DNA of 64,000 nucleotides from CAVSRC01 sp963732845 (GTDB taxonomy: Bacteria; Pseudomonadota; Alphaproteobacteria; Rhizobiales; Kaistiaceae). This document shows positions 8,884 through 17,709 of the stretch, piece after piece (position 1 is the stretch's first letter; each line of letters opens with the position of its first letter). The position numbers were made by a program, and so were the translations under genes. The notes under the pieces are model-generated. The model did no database searches and had not been told where the DNA came from. It saw only the letters and a list, made by a program, of their open reading frames with translations. The DNA is taken from positions 1 to 64,000 of the forward strand of contig CAVTBE010000005.1 in assembly GCA_963732845.1 (NCBI GenBank). The letters are read 5' to 3'.

Positions 8884-9390
8884 ATGCCGCTTTCCATGTA
8901 CGCGATCTCGGTGCCGGTCTACGCACAGATCCTCACCCAGCTTGCCGCCACGCTCGACAAGGCCGCCGCCCATTGCGAGGCGAACAAGATCGAGCCGCAG
9001 GCGCTGATCGGCGCGCGCCTGTTTCCCAACATGTGGTCGCTGGCCGAGCAGGTGCGCGCCGTATGCAATCACGCCACGCGCGGTCCGGCCCGGATCGGCG
9101 GCCTTCCCATTCCTCAGTTCGACGGCAAGGACGAGAGCTTCGCCGACCTCAAGGCGCGCATCGCCTGGGTGCTCGCCTTCGTCAACGGGCTCAGCCCCGA
9201 CCAGTTTGCCGATGCCGCCGAGCGCACCGTCACATTCCCCTCGGGGGGTGCTGAGGTGTCCATGACCGGCGAGCGCTATTTGCTCTTCTTCTCCATGCCG
9301 AACTTCTATTTCCACGCCACCGCCGCCTACGCCATCCTGCGCCACAACGGCGTCCCGCTGCACAAGGAAGACTTCATGGGCAACCTGTGA
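8884..9390 (+). CDS. DUF1993 family protein
   Basis: The ATG at 8884 gives 168 residues beginning MPLSMYAISVPVYAQIL. The body reads LIGARLFPNMWSLAEQV, IPQFDGKDESFADLKARI and YLLFFSMPNFYFHATAAY, ending GVPLHKEDFMGNL. This matches the whole DUF1993 family, a small cytosolic four-helix fold related to DinB-like proteins. No enzymatic role is established. In-frame sequence upstream of 8884 lies in the palindromic repeat and is unlikely to be translated. It stands alone between intergenic repeats and a DUF559 remnant. Confidence 0.85.
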   Translation: MPLSMYAISVPVYAQILTQLAATLDKAAAHCEANKIEPQALIGARLFPNMWSLAEQVRAVCNHATRGPARIGGLPIPQFDGKDESFADLKARIAWVLAFVNGLSPDQFADAAERTVTFPSGGAEVSMTGERYLLFFSMPNFYFHATAAYAILRHNGVPLHKEDFMGNL

Positions 9391-9475
9391 GCCGTAGGAT
9401 GGTGGGACCGATGGGCACCTGCCGGCGGAAGCGCAGCCAGAGACGTGCTTCCGCGTCGGTCGTGCGTTGGCGCAT
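9391..9475 (-). pseudogene. DUF559 endonuclease-like gene remnant
   Basis: Reading from the ATG at 9475 gives MRQRTTDAEARLWLRFRRQVPIGP, the N-terminus of DUF559 proteins, which are small Vsr/restriction-like nucleases. The stretch that normally separates LWLR from FRRQVPIGP (about 10 residues) is missing. All similarity ends after QVPIGP; the catalytic core is absent. An intact-looking member of the same family lies at 12836-13129. Confidence 0.65.
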
Positions 9476-9550
9476 GGCCTTGCCGAAACGGCGATGAGTT
9501 GGCGCTACCGAGCGATGCGGCATACCCCCTCCACGGGGGTTACCCCCTCC

Positions 9551-9582
9551 CGAAGTTCGGCGAGGATGCTCGCCGAACTTCG
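9551..9582. repeat. Long perfect hairpin next to insertion sequence
   Basis: CGAAGTTCGGCGAG and CTCGCCGAACTTCG form a perfect 14-bp stem around a GATG loop. With the adjoining cctcccc/ggggagg arms this looks like a dispersed intergenic repeat into which the neighbouring insertion sequence jumped. Confidence 0.75.
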
Positions 9583-9597
9583 ACCTCCCCTCAAGGG

Positions 9598-10787
9598 CAG
9601 GGCTATCGCATGTGGGCGAGGAGAGAGAGGAGGAAGGCATCGTCCCAGGCGGCGCGTTTAACCTTGCGTCGGATGGAAGCTGTGTCGGGGTGGGAGCGCA
9701 GCAGGTTGAGGGCAAGCTTTCTGAGGATGGCGATGTTCTCGGGCCCGTGATCTTTGCGGTTCCTGGCGCGATCCTCGTTGAGGATGACGTCGAGCACCCA
9801 GTGCAGTTGGTTCTCGATGCCCCAGTGCTGGCGCACGATGGTGAGCAGGCGCTTGGCGGAGAAGCGGCGGGAGAGCAGGAAGTAGCGGACCGTCTCCTCG
9901 CTTTGGCCGCCGTCGAGCGTGCGCCGCGCGGTGAGACGGGCCACGGCACGCAGGGCGGGGAAGCCATGCTTGCGGCCGAGGCCGAGGGTCCCCACCACGA
10001 CGATCTGGCGCCATTCGTGACGGCCATGGCTGATCGGCTGTTCGGTGCAGGCTTGGTCGGACCGCTTGGCGCCTACGATCGTCTGACAGGCATCTGCCCA
10101 CAGCTTGGGATGGTTCTCCTTGAGGGCGAGCACGTAGTCGGCCTCGGCGTCGCGGATGGCCTGGGCGGTGTCGGCGCGGCAATGCAGGGCATCGGCCGTG
10201 ACGATGCAGCCCTTGAGCGACAACAGCCCGAGGGCCTCGAGGACGCCGGCCGTCTCGTTGCGGCCGGGAGCGGTGTGTTGCGCCAGAGCCAGCCGGGCCT
10301 CGGCCGCCCACACGTTGACCAGATGCAGCGGTGTCGTCTTGCGGCCGCGGCCGTAGGCGCCCTTGACCGCCTTGCCGTCGATCGCCACCACTCCGCGGAC
10401 GCGGCTGGCCCGCCCGAAGGCGGCCATGAAGCGGCGGAAGGCGGCCTCGAAGGCCTCCGGCCGCAGTACCCGGAACACCCGGCTGAAGGTGTCGTGGCTG
10501 GGGATGCCGTGCTCCAGGCGCAATACCTGCCGCAACAGCCCCTCCTTGGCGCGGCCGAAGTCGGCCATGTCGACGCAGCCTTCTGCCCCGCACAACAGCG
10601 CCGCCAGCGCGACGAACAGCACCTCGGTGAGATCGTGCATCGCGTTGGCCGCGCGCGGATCAGGCAAATCCGCGAAGCAGTCCTTGAACTTCTCCATGGC
10701 TCTCTCCCCGAAAACGCGGAGAGACCCTCAGAATCCTGTTCGCCGAAATTGGCAACAGCCCTCCCAACCCCACATGCGATTCCCCTG
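9598..10787. mobile_element. ISAs1-family insertion sequence, complete, 1190 bp
   Basis: The ends are imperfect 19-bp inverted repeats, CAGGGCTATCGCATGTGGG on the left and CAGGGGAATCGCATGTGGG on the right (reverse complement), with two mismatches. A 10-bp direct repeat CCCTCAAGGG flanks them at 9588-9597 and 10788-10797 and is the target duplication. The length, the CAGGG termini and the 10-bp duplication fit the ISAs1 family. The single transposase gene inside is intact on the minus strand. The target was the centre of a palindrome (acctcc...ggaggt). Confidence 0.9.
9603..10697 (-). CDS. ISAs1-family (H-repeat type) DDE transposase
   Basis: This is an intact 364-residue transposase. The N-terminal H-repeat-associated region starts MEKFKDCFADLPDPRAANAM. 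The DDE-type core includes GVVAIDGKAVKGAYGRG (first Asp), GCIVTADALHCRADTAQAI (second Asp), YVLALKENHPKLW and RQHWGIENQLHWVLDVILNE (catalytic Glu region). It fills almost the whole element, ending five bases inside the left inverted repeat. It is undamaged in a window with many frameshifts, so it may still be active. Confidence 0.95.
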   Translation of the reverse strand: MEKFKDCFADLPDPRAANAMHDLTEVLFVALAALLCGAEGCVDMADFGRAKEGLLRQVLRLEHGIPSHDTFSRVFRVLRPEAFEAAFRRFMAAFGRASRVRGVVAIDGKAVKGAYGRGRKTTPLHLVNVWAAEARLALAQHTAPGRNETAGVLEALGLLSLKGCIVTADALHCRADTAQAIRDAEADYVLALKENHPKLWADACQTIVGAKRSDQACTEQPISHGRHEWRQIVVVGTLGLGRKHGFPALRAVARLTARRTLDGGQSEETVRYFLLSRRFSAKRLLTIVRQHWGIENQLHWVLDVILNEDRARNRKDHGPENIAILRKLALNLLRSHPDTASIRRKVKRAAWDDAFLLSLLAHMR

Positions 10788-10869
10788 CCCTCAAGGGGGA
10801 GGTTGGCTGAGCAAGTGGCGAGCGCGACAAACACAAGAGGCGTAGAGCGCGAGAGTGCGTCGCTGATTC

Positions 10870-11290
10870 CGTCGAGGGTCGAGAATTGGTCAGGGCTTGT
10901 GCGATGGCGATGCGGCGGGAGAGCGGGGCTCAGGGCGATCTGGTCGTGATCGACGGCGGCGTCTGGAACGCGGATGCCGACCGCCTCGAAGGTTGCGTGC
11001 GCGGATGAAGCGGCGCGCGACGCCGTCTACGCCAATCGTGCGAGTTGAATCCGGCATTGGGCGGGAGGCCATGCGCCGACGCGGAGAATGGTCGACAGCC
11101 GCCCATGTACTCGATCGCGGCTGCATGCGCCGCGCGTGGTTGCGTGGGCGTGAGAACGTTCACAAGCGCTACCTGATCCATGTCGCGGGGTTCAATCTCG
11201 GCGTTCTGATGCGCGCGCTGTTCGGGTGCGGACTCCCAGAGAGGCCGCGAACGCTAAACGGCGCCTCCGTTCGTCATTCAGACCGATGTC
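10870..11290 (+). pseudogene. Remnant of an IS1182-like transposase
   Basis: The frame around 11041-11260 encodes RVESGIGREAMRRRGE, HVLDRGCMRRAWLRGRENVH and KRYLIHVAGFNLGVLMRALFG. This is the recognisable C-terminal block of IS1182-like DDE transposases. The piece just upstream (DAVYANRA) continues in another frame, and a stop interrupts the reading. The N-terminal two thirds are missing and no terminal inverted repeats are visible. It is a dead fragment beside the intact ISAs1 copy, which suggests an insertion hot spot. Confidence 0.65.
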
Positions 11291-12096
11291 GCGGTCGCAA
11301 TCATCATCGCCGAGATCGACCGCGAGATGGCATGCTCGCAATCGTCGCCGCGCCAGAAACAGATGATCAAAGGGAGTAGGGTAGAGCGCGCAGGCGCGAC
11401 GGGCAGCCAAACAAGAGGCGAGGACGGCCGAAGGCCGGACAGGGACACAAGAGAAATAAATCTATCCCCGCCTCCCCGACCCCATGAGATGATGCGCTTG
11501 TCCTCGCTCGGATGAGGGGCGTCTACCGGTGGCGACCTTTAGGCGGAGCGGGGTGCGGTGTCTGTCCTTGCCGTCTCGCAAGCGGCAAGGTCGGGAGCCC
11601 GGAAGACCGCTTGCGGAGGAGAATGCGATGGTGCCTCCGCGCGCCAAGGCCCTGAAATGGTGCAGCGCTAAAGGCGGCAGGGGTCAGCCACCGGGGCAAA
11701 CCGGGCGGGGAAACCCGCAACGGGACCGTGGCGGTCGAGAGCGGCCCATGTGCCAGCTCGCCTCTGTTGGCCCAGGCGGCCCGGAGCATAAATCCCGCGG
11801 CGGGCGCTCGGCTGAGCGCCCAGAGCATACCTGGCATGGCACTCATCGAGCGCCCGCCACCCCTCGCGCCCAAGAGGCGCGGAGGGCCGAAAGAGACCGT
11901 GGAGGGCCGAAGGCCCGACAGGGAAAGATACGAAGGCCCGACCGGGACGAAAGAAAAGTCCCGCGAGGTGCTCTTTGAAAGGTCGATCACCCGGCGCCGA
12001 CGGCGCGCGGGAACGCATAGCCGTAGCTCCTCCCGTTCGCTGCCGCGCAGGCGAGAGCCCAGGCGAGAGTCGATGCTGCGATGACGTACGCGCGCC
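11291..12096. other. Non-coding, partly repetitive stretch
   Basis: I see no credible protein or RNA gene in about 800 bp. A GC-rich motif centred on ggccgaaggcc followed by (g/c)gacaggga occurs at about 11423-11445 and again at 11903-11925. Fragments such as 'aagaggcg' recur nearby. It reads like decayed accessory DNA. I compared it with RNase P RNA and tmRNA landmarks and found no match. Confidence 0.5.
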
Positions 12097-12654
12097 CTAA
12101 TCCCGCCTGACCGCCCCTTCCCCGGCCCCGCCCGAGGCGCCACCGAGCAGCGCGGCGGCCAGTTCCTGCGGGGTCTTGCCGGCGGAATCGGCGACCGATT
12201 GCAGCGTTGCCGTGGGATCGCTGACGGTCACGCCCATCTCGGAGAGCTTCGCCATGAGGCCACTGGCATCCGTCTTGGCAAGCGGCGCGAGGTCGGAGAG
12301 CGATGCGCTCGACACGGCCTGGCTGATGGCGAACGCCGCACGCATGTCGGGCCGGCCGCCTTCGCTGGCCGTCTCGGTGCCGAACAGCACCGGATAGGAG
12401 AACAAGCCGCTGATGACGACGGTGAGCGCCAGACCGGCATAGAAGGCCGGGCGCCTGAAATAGCCGAGGAACTGGCGCCAGTTGCGGGCGATGTGGAAGA
12501 GCGCGCCGGCGATCATCAGGAAGCCGATCCAGATGTGCAGCGCTTCGGTCGGCGGGGTGTGGATGCGGAAATAGAGCAGGACGCCCGTCACCGAGGTGAT
12601 GACGAACGAGGCAAAGATGAGGGTCGAGCCCCATCTGTTGACGAACTGGCGCAT
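12097..12654 (-). CDS. DUF4405 membrane protein (cytochrome b561-like)
   Basis: This 185-residue protein starts MRQFVNRWGSTLIFASFVIT. Three hydrophobic segments follow: SVTGVLLYF at about 12-30, IWIGFLMIAGALFHIARNW at about 41-60, and AGLALTVVISGLFSYPVLF near 73-92. The histidines before and inside the second helix (LHIWIG, FHIARNW) fit the haem-anchoring pattern of DUF4405/b561-type proteins. The C-terminal 90 residues are a soluble Ala/Ser-rich tail (MAKLSEMGVTVSDPTATLQS). Likely an inner-membrane electron-transfer component; no redox partner is encoded nearby. Nothing clear lies between it and the DUF559 gene upstream. Confidence 0.75.
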   Translation of the reverse strand: MRQFVNRWGSTLIFASFVITSVTGVLLYFRIHTPPTEALHIWIGFLMIAGALFHIARNWRQFLGYFRRPAFYAGLALTVVISGLFSYPVLFGTETASEGGRPDMRAAFAISQAVSSASLSDLAPLAKTDASGLMAKLSEMGVTVSDPTATLQSVADSAGKTPQELAAALLGGASGGAGEGAVRRD

Positions 12655-12835
12655 GGGATCGGTGTCCGTGAATACGGCGTTGTGGGCGGTGCCGCCGGCA
12701 GGCGGGCATCCGGTACACGTGCCGGACGTGCTTTCCCGACGGCGATCGGCCGGGCTGCGACATTTGCGACCGCTGCCGCCCGGTTGGAGCCCCGGGCATA
12801 AGCGGAGGTATCGCGATGCGGCGCCCGGCCGCCCC

Positions 12836-13129
12836 TCATCCGTTCCACACTTTCAGCGCCCGCCCGATCTGCTCGATCACCGCGTCGATGTCGGCGAGCA
12901 CCTCATCTTCGGGGAAGCGCAGCACGAGATAGCCGGCGGATTCGAAGGCGGCCGAGCGGGCATGGGCATCGCCCGCGGCGCGCGTCGCGTCGTCGATCTC
13001 GATGATGATTTTGGTTTCGTAGGAGCCGAAATCGGCGGTGTGCCGGCCGACCGGCATCTGGCTCCGCCACGATTGGCCGAAAGGCGCCGCGCCGAGGCGG
13101 GCCCATAGTGCTTGTGTCGCCGCGCTCAT
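12836..13129 (-). CDS. DUF559 domain protein
   Basis: The start chosen is MSAATQALWARLGAAPFGQS (ATG at 13129); a GTG at 13186 would add 19 unlikely residues. The family blocks are SQMPVGRHTADFGSYETKI, IIEIDDATRAAGDAHA (acidic catalytic strand), GYLVLRFPEDEVLADIDAVI and a short end. DUF559 proteins resemble very-short-patch-repair endonucleases. In this copy the usual Cys-His after the DF(V/G) strand is replaced by SYE, and the usual EIDGxxH reads EIDDATR, so activity is doubtful. It is convergent with nothing and lies between a membrane protein and rpsU. Confidence 0.7.
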   Translation of the reverse strand: MSAATQALWARLGAAPFGQSWRSQMPVGRHTADFGSYETKIIIEIDDATRAAGDAHARSAAFESAGYLVLRFPEDEVLADIDAVIEQIGRALKVWNG

Positions 13130-13249
13130 CCCGTGGCGAGGGCGGCGGGCGAAGCCCGTCCGCCGCAGTCCGACGTGCCGCTTCACCGGGACAAGCCCGG
13201 TGACGGCCGAAGACGTGGAGAGAACGCCGTAGGCGTCCGAGGCGCTGGC

Positions 13250-13503
13250 TCAGGCGCGCTTGCGGCCCATACCGGGGCGCGGCTTCGGCTTCGGCATCGG
13301 CAGCAGTCCCTCGCGCTGGGCAAGCTTGCGGGCCTGCTTGCGGCCGCGCCGGATCGCCTCGCCCTTTTCGCGCGCTTTGCGCTCGGAGGGCTTCTCGTAA
13401 TAGCGCTGGCGCTTGAGTTCGCGGAAGACGCCCTCGCGCTGCAGCTTCTTCTTGAGACCTTGAGAGCCTGATCGACATTGTTGTCGCGAACGAGGATTTG
13501 CAG
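13250..13503 (-). CDS. rpsU: 30S ribosomal protein bS21 (one-base frameshift, CTG start)
   Basis: The N-terminal part reads LQILVRDNNVDQALKV from a CTG at 13501-13503. After restoring one base near 13457 (GTCTC instead of the expected GTCCTC) it continues LKKKLQREGVFRELK, RRYYEKPSERKAREK and GEAIRRGRKQARKL, ending PKPRPGMGRKRA. That is a complete bS21 of about 84 residues with the basic tail usual in Rhizobiales. It is a small-subunit protein near the mRNA-binding platform. There is no ATG, GTG or TTG at the expected start. The CTG is preceded by AAAGGA six bases upstream, a good ribosome site. The frameshift in a gene this important points to sequence error. Confidence 0.85.
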
Positions 13504-13827
13504 GGTATTTCCTTTCGTCTGTCTGCGCCGCGCCGGATTTTCCGCCGGGCGGCGAAAATCATCCGGGACAGAAATCCCGAATAGCGCGCCGGAGGGATGG
13601 CCCGAATTTGCGGAGTCGTCGCCGGCGAATTCGCTTCCCGGCCGCGCAATCGCGGCCTTTGGCGGGAATCTGCTCGGCATCCGCGTGCGTTTATCTAGTG
13701 CGACTGTCGCCTGAACGCAAGTTTGCCCGCGTTCCCCGGGGCAGCCTCCCGGCTAACCCGCCATTAACCACAAGCGGGTTTCAATAGCGACGCGCCGGGC
13801 ACACGGCCCGCCGCCGGAGGGTCCGCC
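13504..13827. other. Intergenic region, nothing recognised
   Basis: These 324 bases separate divergently oriented rpsU and the secreted-protein gene at 13828. They should contain both promoters. I found no clear operator, RNA gene or terminator. Confidence 0.4.
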
Positions 13828-14251
13828 ATGTCTCATCGTTCGCTGCTCGTCGCCGCCATCGCCTGCGCCCTGTCGGCCCCGCCGGCGGCGCGTTTGCCGC
13901 CGATCTCGCTGCGGCTCCGCCCGCCTCCGCGCCGACCGGCTGCGTCGCCATCGACCATGCGCCCGCTGGCGGTCAACAAGCACAAGCACGGCCAGCTCCG
14001 ACTATGTGCGATCTATCGTGCGCATCTACGACGTGGCGCCCTACGATCCGCGCTGCCCGCACGGCCAGCCCGCCGGCATCTACGTGCCGCCGCAGACCGC
14101 CTATCTGGTCTCCTCGCCGACCCGCTACACCGAGTGCGTCTGGCCCTGCGCCGATTCGATCCACCACGACTGGTATGACGGCCGCCTGTGGTACCACGAT
14201 GCCGGCACGCCCAACCGGCCGGACGTCTTCATGATCCTCCAGAAGGACTGA
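13828..14251 (+). CDS. Small secreted protein of unknown function (frameshifted)
   Basis: The ATG at 13828 follows GGAGG and opens a signal peptide (MSHRSLLVAAIACALSAPPA). The cleavage region FAADLAAAPPA appears only after a frame change near 13890. The mature C-terminal part is read in a third frame from about 14000: RSIVRIYDVAPYDPRC, YVPPQTAYLVSSPTRYTECV, ADSIHHDWYDGRLWYHDAG, ending MILQKD at a TGA. At least two indels are needed to join them. The mature protein has several Cys and aromatic residues, consistent with a periplasmic disulfide protein. I do not recognise the family. Confidence 0.55.
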
Positions 14252-14403
14252 GCCGGCCACGGCCGCGCGCCTCCGCCATCGCCGCGGCCGGTGCGGCAAA
14301 GGGCGCCACCATCCGCCTTGTCCTCGCCGCGAAGTGCGGCGAAGATCGCGCCGCCACGGCGGCGAATCCGCCGGCTCCACCGCCATGCCCGGGGAGGGTG
14401 ACC

Positions 14404-15561
14404 ATGCTTCGCAAGGCGTCGCGTCTGGCCGCGTTCGGCTCGTTCCTGTTTGTCGTTCTCGCCAGCCGCGGGCGCCTCCGCGGCACCCGACGCCCGGGCG
14501 GTGGCCGATGCCTTCGTCGCCGCCTTCGGCGCCTCCGGCAAGGCCGTCGCCAGCTACGACAATGCCGTGGCCGACGGCGACACGATCACCATCACCGGCT
14601 TCAAGGCGGTGCAGCCCAAGCGCACCGACCGCGACATCACCGTCGCCACCATCGTCATCACCGGCGCCGCCGAGCGCCAGCCGGGCGGCTTCACCGCCGC
14701 CAGCATGACCTTCAGCGATGGCAGCGCCAGCACGGCAAGGATGGCTCCGCCAAATGGCAGACGGCGGTGGTCACCAATGCGGTCGTGCCGACGCCCGACG
14801 AAATCCGCTCGCTGAGCAACAAGTTTCTGCCCTTCAGCACCGCCTCGGTGAGCGGCATCGCCATCACGGCGCCCGAACTGGCGCAGCCCATCGACGTCGC
14901 CAAGATCGATCTCGCCATGGCCGCCGACGACAAGGGCGAGCCGAACAGCATCACCTTCTCGACGACCGGCATCCACCTGCCCGCCTCCGCCTTCGATGCG
15001 CCGGAGGTGCAGGGCGTGATGCAGGGCCTCGGCTACACCGATCTGGTCCTGTCGGTCGGCTTCGACGTCGGCTTCGACAGCAACGCCGACAAGCTCGCCC
15101 TGCGCTCGTTCGCCCTCGATGTCGGCGACGTCGGCAAGCTCGAGATCAACGGCGCCTTCAGCAACGTGAAGGTCCACGGCATGGTCGGCGGCGGCACTGA
15201 CACGAAGCCGGCGCCGAAGATCGAAGCCGAACCTCGATTCGCTGACCATCCGCTTCGACAATGCCGGCATCATCGAGCGGGCGCTCGACATGCAGGCGCA
15301 GATCCTCGGCACCACGCGCGACGACGTCGCCGCCCAGTGGCCGATGGCGCTCATGTTCCTGATGGGCGATGTCGGCGGCATGGAGTTCCAGCAGAAGGTG
15401 CAGACGGCCGTCACCACCTTCCTGAAGTCGCCGAAGTCGTTGACCGTCACGCATGGCGCCGGCGGCTCCGGTCTCCTTCGACGAGGTGGTCAAGACGCTC
15501 GGAGAAGACCAGACGAAGCTTCCCGACCTGCTTGCTGTCGACATCATCCGTCAACAACTGA
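14404..15561 (+). CDS. Secreted protein of unknown function, paralogue A (multiple frameshifts)
   Basis: The ATG at 14404 begins MLRKASRLAAFGSFLFVVLA, a signal peptide. Continuous sequence needs frame changes near 14447, 14735, 15229, 15450 and 15551. Joined, it reads APDARAVADAFVAAFGASGK, DGDTITITGFKAVQPKRTD, TNAVVPTPDEIRSLSNKFLP, QGLGYTDLVLSVGFDVGFD, SLTIRFDNAGIIERALDMQ and SFDEVVKTLGEDQTKLPDLL, ending VNN at 15561. That is about 385 residues. It shares the LGYxxLxL...AD.L.L block and general plan with the next gene, so they are paralogues. Probably a periplasmic protein. No catalytic motif is recognised. Confidence 0.6.
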   Translation: MLRKASRLAAFGSFLFVVLASRGRLRGTRRPGGGRCLRRRLRRLRQGRRQLRQCRGRRRHDHHHRLQGGAAQAHRPRHHRRHHRHHRRRRAPAGRLHRRQHDLQRWQRQHGKDGSAKWQTAVVTNAVVPTPDEIRSLSNKFLPFSTASVSGIAITAPELAQPIDVAKIDLAMAADDKGEPNSITFSTTGIHLPASAFDAPEVQGVMQGLGYTDLVLSVGFDVGFDSNADKLALRSFALDVGDVGKLEINGAFSNVKVHGMVGGGTDTKPAPKIEAEPRFADHPLRQCRHHRAGARHAGADPRHHARRRRRPVADGAHVPDGRCRRHGVPAEGADGRHHLPEVAEVVDRHAWRRRLRSPSTRWSRRSEKTRRSFPTCLLSTSSVNN

Positions 15562-15599
15562 GCGCCGGCCCGTCGCCGCGCCACGCAAGGGGGTTTGCC

Positions 15600-17639
15600 A
15601 TGCTGTTCCGGTTCGCCGCCGCCGGTCTTGTCGCCGGTGCCGGCCTCGCCCTGTTCATGCAGGCGGCCGTCGCCGAGGAGCCGGTCGAGACCGCGATCAA
15701 GGGATGGGTCGCGTCGATCGACGCCTCGCCCGACTGGCAGGCCTCCTACCAGTCTCTCACCTACGATGCGGCGGGCAGGCGCGCGGTGCTGTCCGGCCTG
15801 ACGATCCGCAGCCAGGTGCCGTGGGCGTCGACATCGGCTTCGGACCGTCGCCGTCACCGGCTTCGCCGCGGCGGCGGACGGCGGCTTCACCGCCGACCGC
15901 ATCACGGCGGACAAAGGCACGCTGGCGGCAGGGCCGATCAAGCTCGCCCTGTCGGATGCCGAGGTGAACGCCCTCACCATGCCGGCGCTGCCCGCGGTCA
16001 CCTGGGACCCTGCAGCATCCGTTCACGTCCATGCTCAGGGTCTATGCGCCGTTCAGCCGGCTGGCGATGACCAACGGCCGCATCGGCGTCGCTCGGCCTG
16101 ACCGAGGACAATGCCGGCGTCGCCAGCCGCATCACCTACGACCAGTTCCGCATCGACCGCTGGGCCGACGGCAAGATCGCCGCGATCACCGCCGGGCCGC
16201 TCAGCATGGAAGCGCCGCACCCGGACGGCCTGATCAAGATGAAGGTCGCCAGCGTCGAGACGCGCGACATCGACATCGGCGCTGCGCTCAGGGTGCTCGA
16301 CCCGGACCGCTATGCCGGCGGCATCGGCGACGGCGTCTGGCACAAGGTGACCGGGCTCACCGCCTATCACGATTTCGCGGTCGACGGCCCCGGCCTGAAG
16401 ATGACCATGACGCTGCTTTCGGTCGAGGACTTCAAGCTGCGCCAGCCGCGGCACAGCTTCGCCGCCTTCCTCGACCGCGATCTTCGCCGACCCGAACGCG
16501 CCGACCACCGATCCGCAATCGGCGCAGGCGATGGCCGACCTGTTGTCGGCCTACGGCCTCGGCCGCCTCGGCATCAGCGGCCTCGACATCGCCGCCACCG
16601 GCATGGACGGCTTCCACCTCGGCGGGCTTGAACGTCTCCGACCTGTCGATCGACCGGCTCGGCGAGTTCGCCATCGACGATTTCGCCACGAAGGTGGCGG
16701 ACGTCGGCTCGGTCAAGCTCGGCCATTTCGCCATCGGCAACGTGGCGCTGCCCGGCGCCGACGGGCTGGTCCAGGCGATGCGCGCCGGCCAGGGGAGCGG
16801 CAATCCCGACATGGCAGCGTTGGCGCCGAAGCCGGGCTTCATCGCGATGTCCGGCCTGGAGACGGCCGATCGTCGATACGCCGCACGATCGAGCTGGGCA
16901 AGCTGCGCATCGACCTTGCCGATTATGTCGGCACGGTGCCGACGGCGATTTCGGCGGAGATGAGCGATTTCATCGTGCCGGTATCGTCGCTGGAACCCAA
17001 TGCCCAGGCGGTCTTCGGCAAACTCGGCTACGACACGCTCGATCTCGGCTACCAGCTCAAGGCCAACTGGAACGCGGCGGACGAGACGCTGAATGTCGAC
17101 ACGCTGCGATTCGACATGAAGGGTGCCGGCGGGCTGGTGCTGTCGATGCTGCTCAGCGGGCTGCCGCGCGATGCGATCGAGAAGCCGCAGATCGCTGCCC
17201 GGCGTCCTGCCCGGCCTGACGCTCGGCAAGGCGACGTTGACGCTCAAGGACGATTCGATCGTCGGCAAGGGCCTCGACCTGCTGGCCGAGAAGATGCACG
17301 CCAACCCGGAGAAGTTCCGCCAGCAGTTCGCCGAGTGCCATGCCGCTGCTGCTGTCGCTCTTCGTGCTGCACGATCCCAAGGTGGCGGCGGTGGTGCGCG
17401 AGAGCGGGATCCTGGCGACGCTGGCGCCGGTGGTGAAGGCGTTCATCGCCGCGCCGGGCTCGTCGATCACCGTCGCGCTGGCGCCGCCGACGCCGGTCGC
17501 CTTCCCGGCGATCACCCTGGCCGTGCAGAACGAGCCGGCTTCCCTGATCACCCTGCTCGGGCTGACGGTCGGCAGTTCGGCCATGCCGCCGCCGGGCCCC
17601 GGAGGCACCACGCCGGCGCCGGTTCCGCAAGGCGCCTGA
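15600..17639 (+). CDS. Secreted protein of unknown function, paralogue B (multiple frameshifts)
   Basis: The ATG at 15600 gives MLFRFAAAGLVAGAGLALFM, a signal peptide ending near AVAEEPVE. About nine single-base changes (near 15821, 15846, 16010, 16090, 16476, 16626, 16870, 17194 and 17335) are needed to read through. Joined segments include WVASIDASPDWQASYQSLTY, TADRITADKGTLAAGPIKL, MLRVYAPFSRLAMTNGRIG, LTEDNAGVASRITYDQFRI, GLGRLGISGLDIAATGMDGF, FGKLGYDTLDLGYQLKANWN and a Pro-rich end at 17639, about 680 residues. Repeated beta-like segments and the shared LGY block link it to paralogue A. It lies 38 bp downstream of A, probably in one operon. Family not recognised. Confidence 0.6.
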
Positions 17640-17709
17640 CGCCGCCCCGGCGGATGACAGCCTCCGCCCGGCCGTGCCGGCGCAGTAAGCGCGAAGATAT
17701 CCCTGCCGG

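Noticed and set aside
9612..10949. 445-codon frame on the plus strand over the ISAs1 element
   Set aside because: It runs antisense to an intact transposase and crosses the element end into flanking DNA.
11523..12143. 206-codon minus-strand frame and overlapping plus-strand frames
   Set aside because: Low-complexity Arg/Pro-rich products without recognisable motifs or ribosome sites, in a repetitive gene-free stretch.
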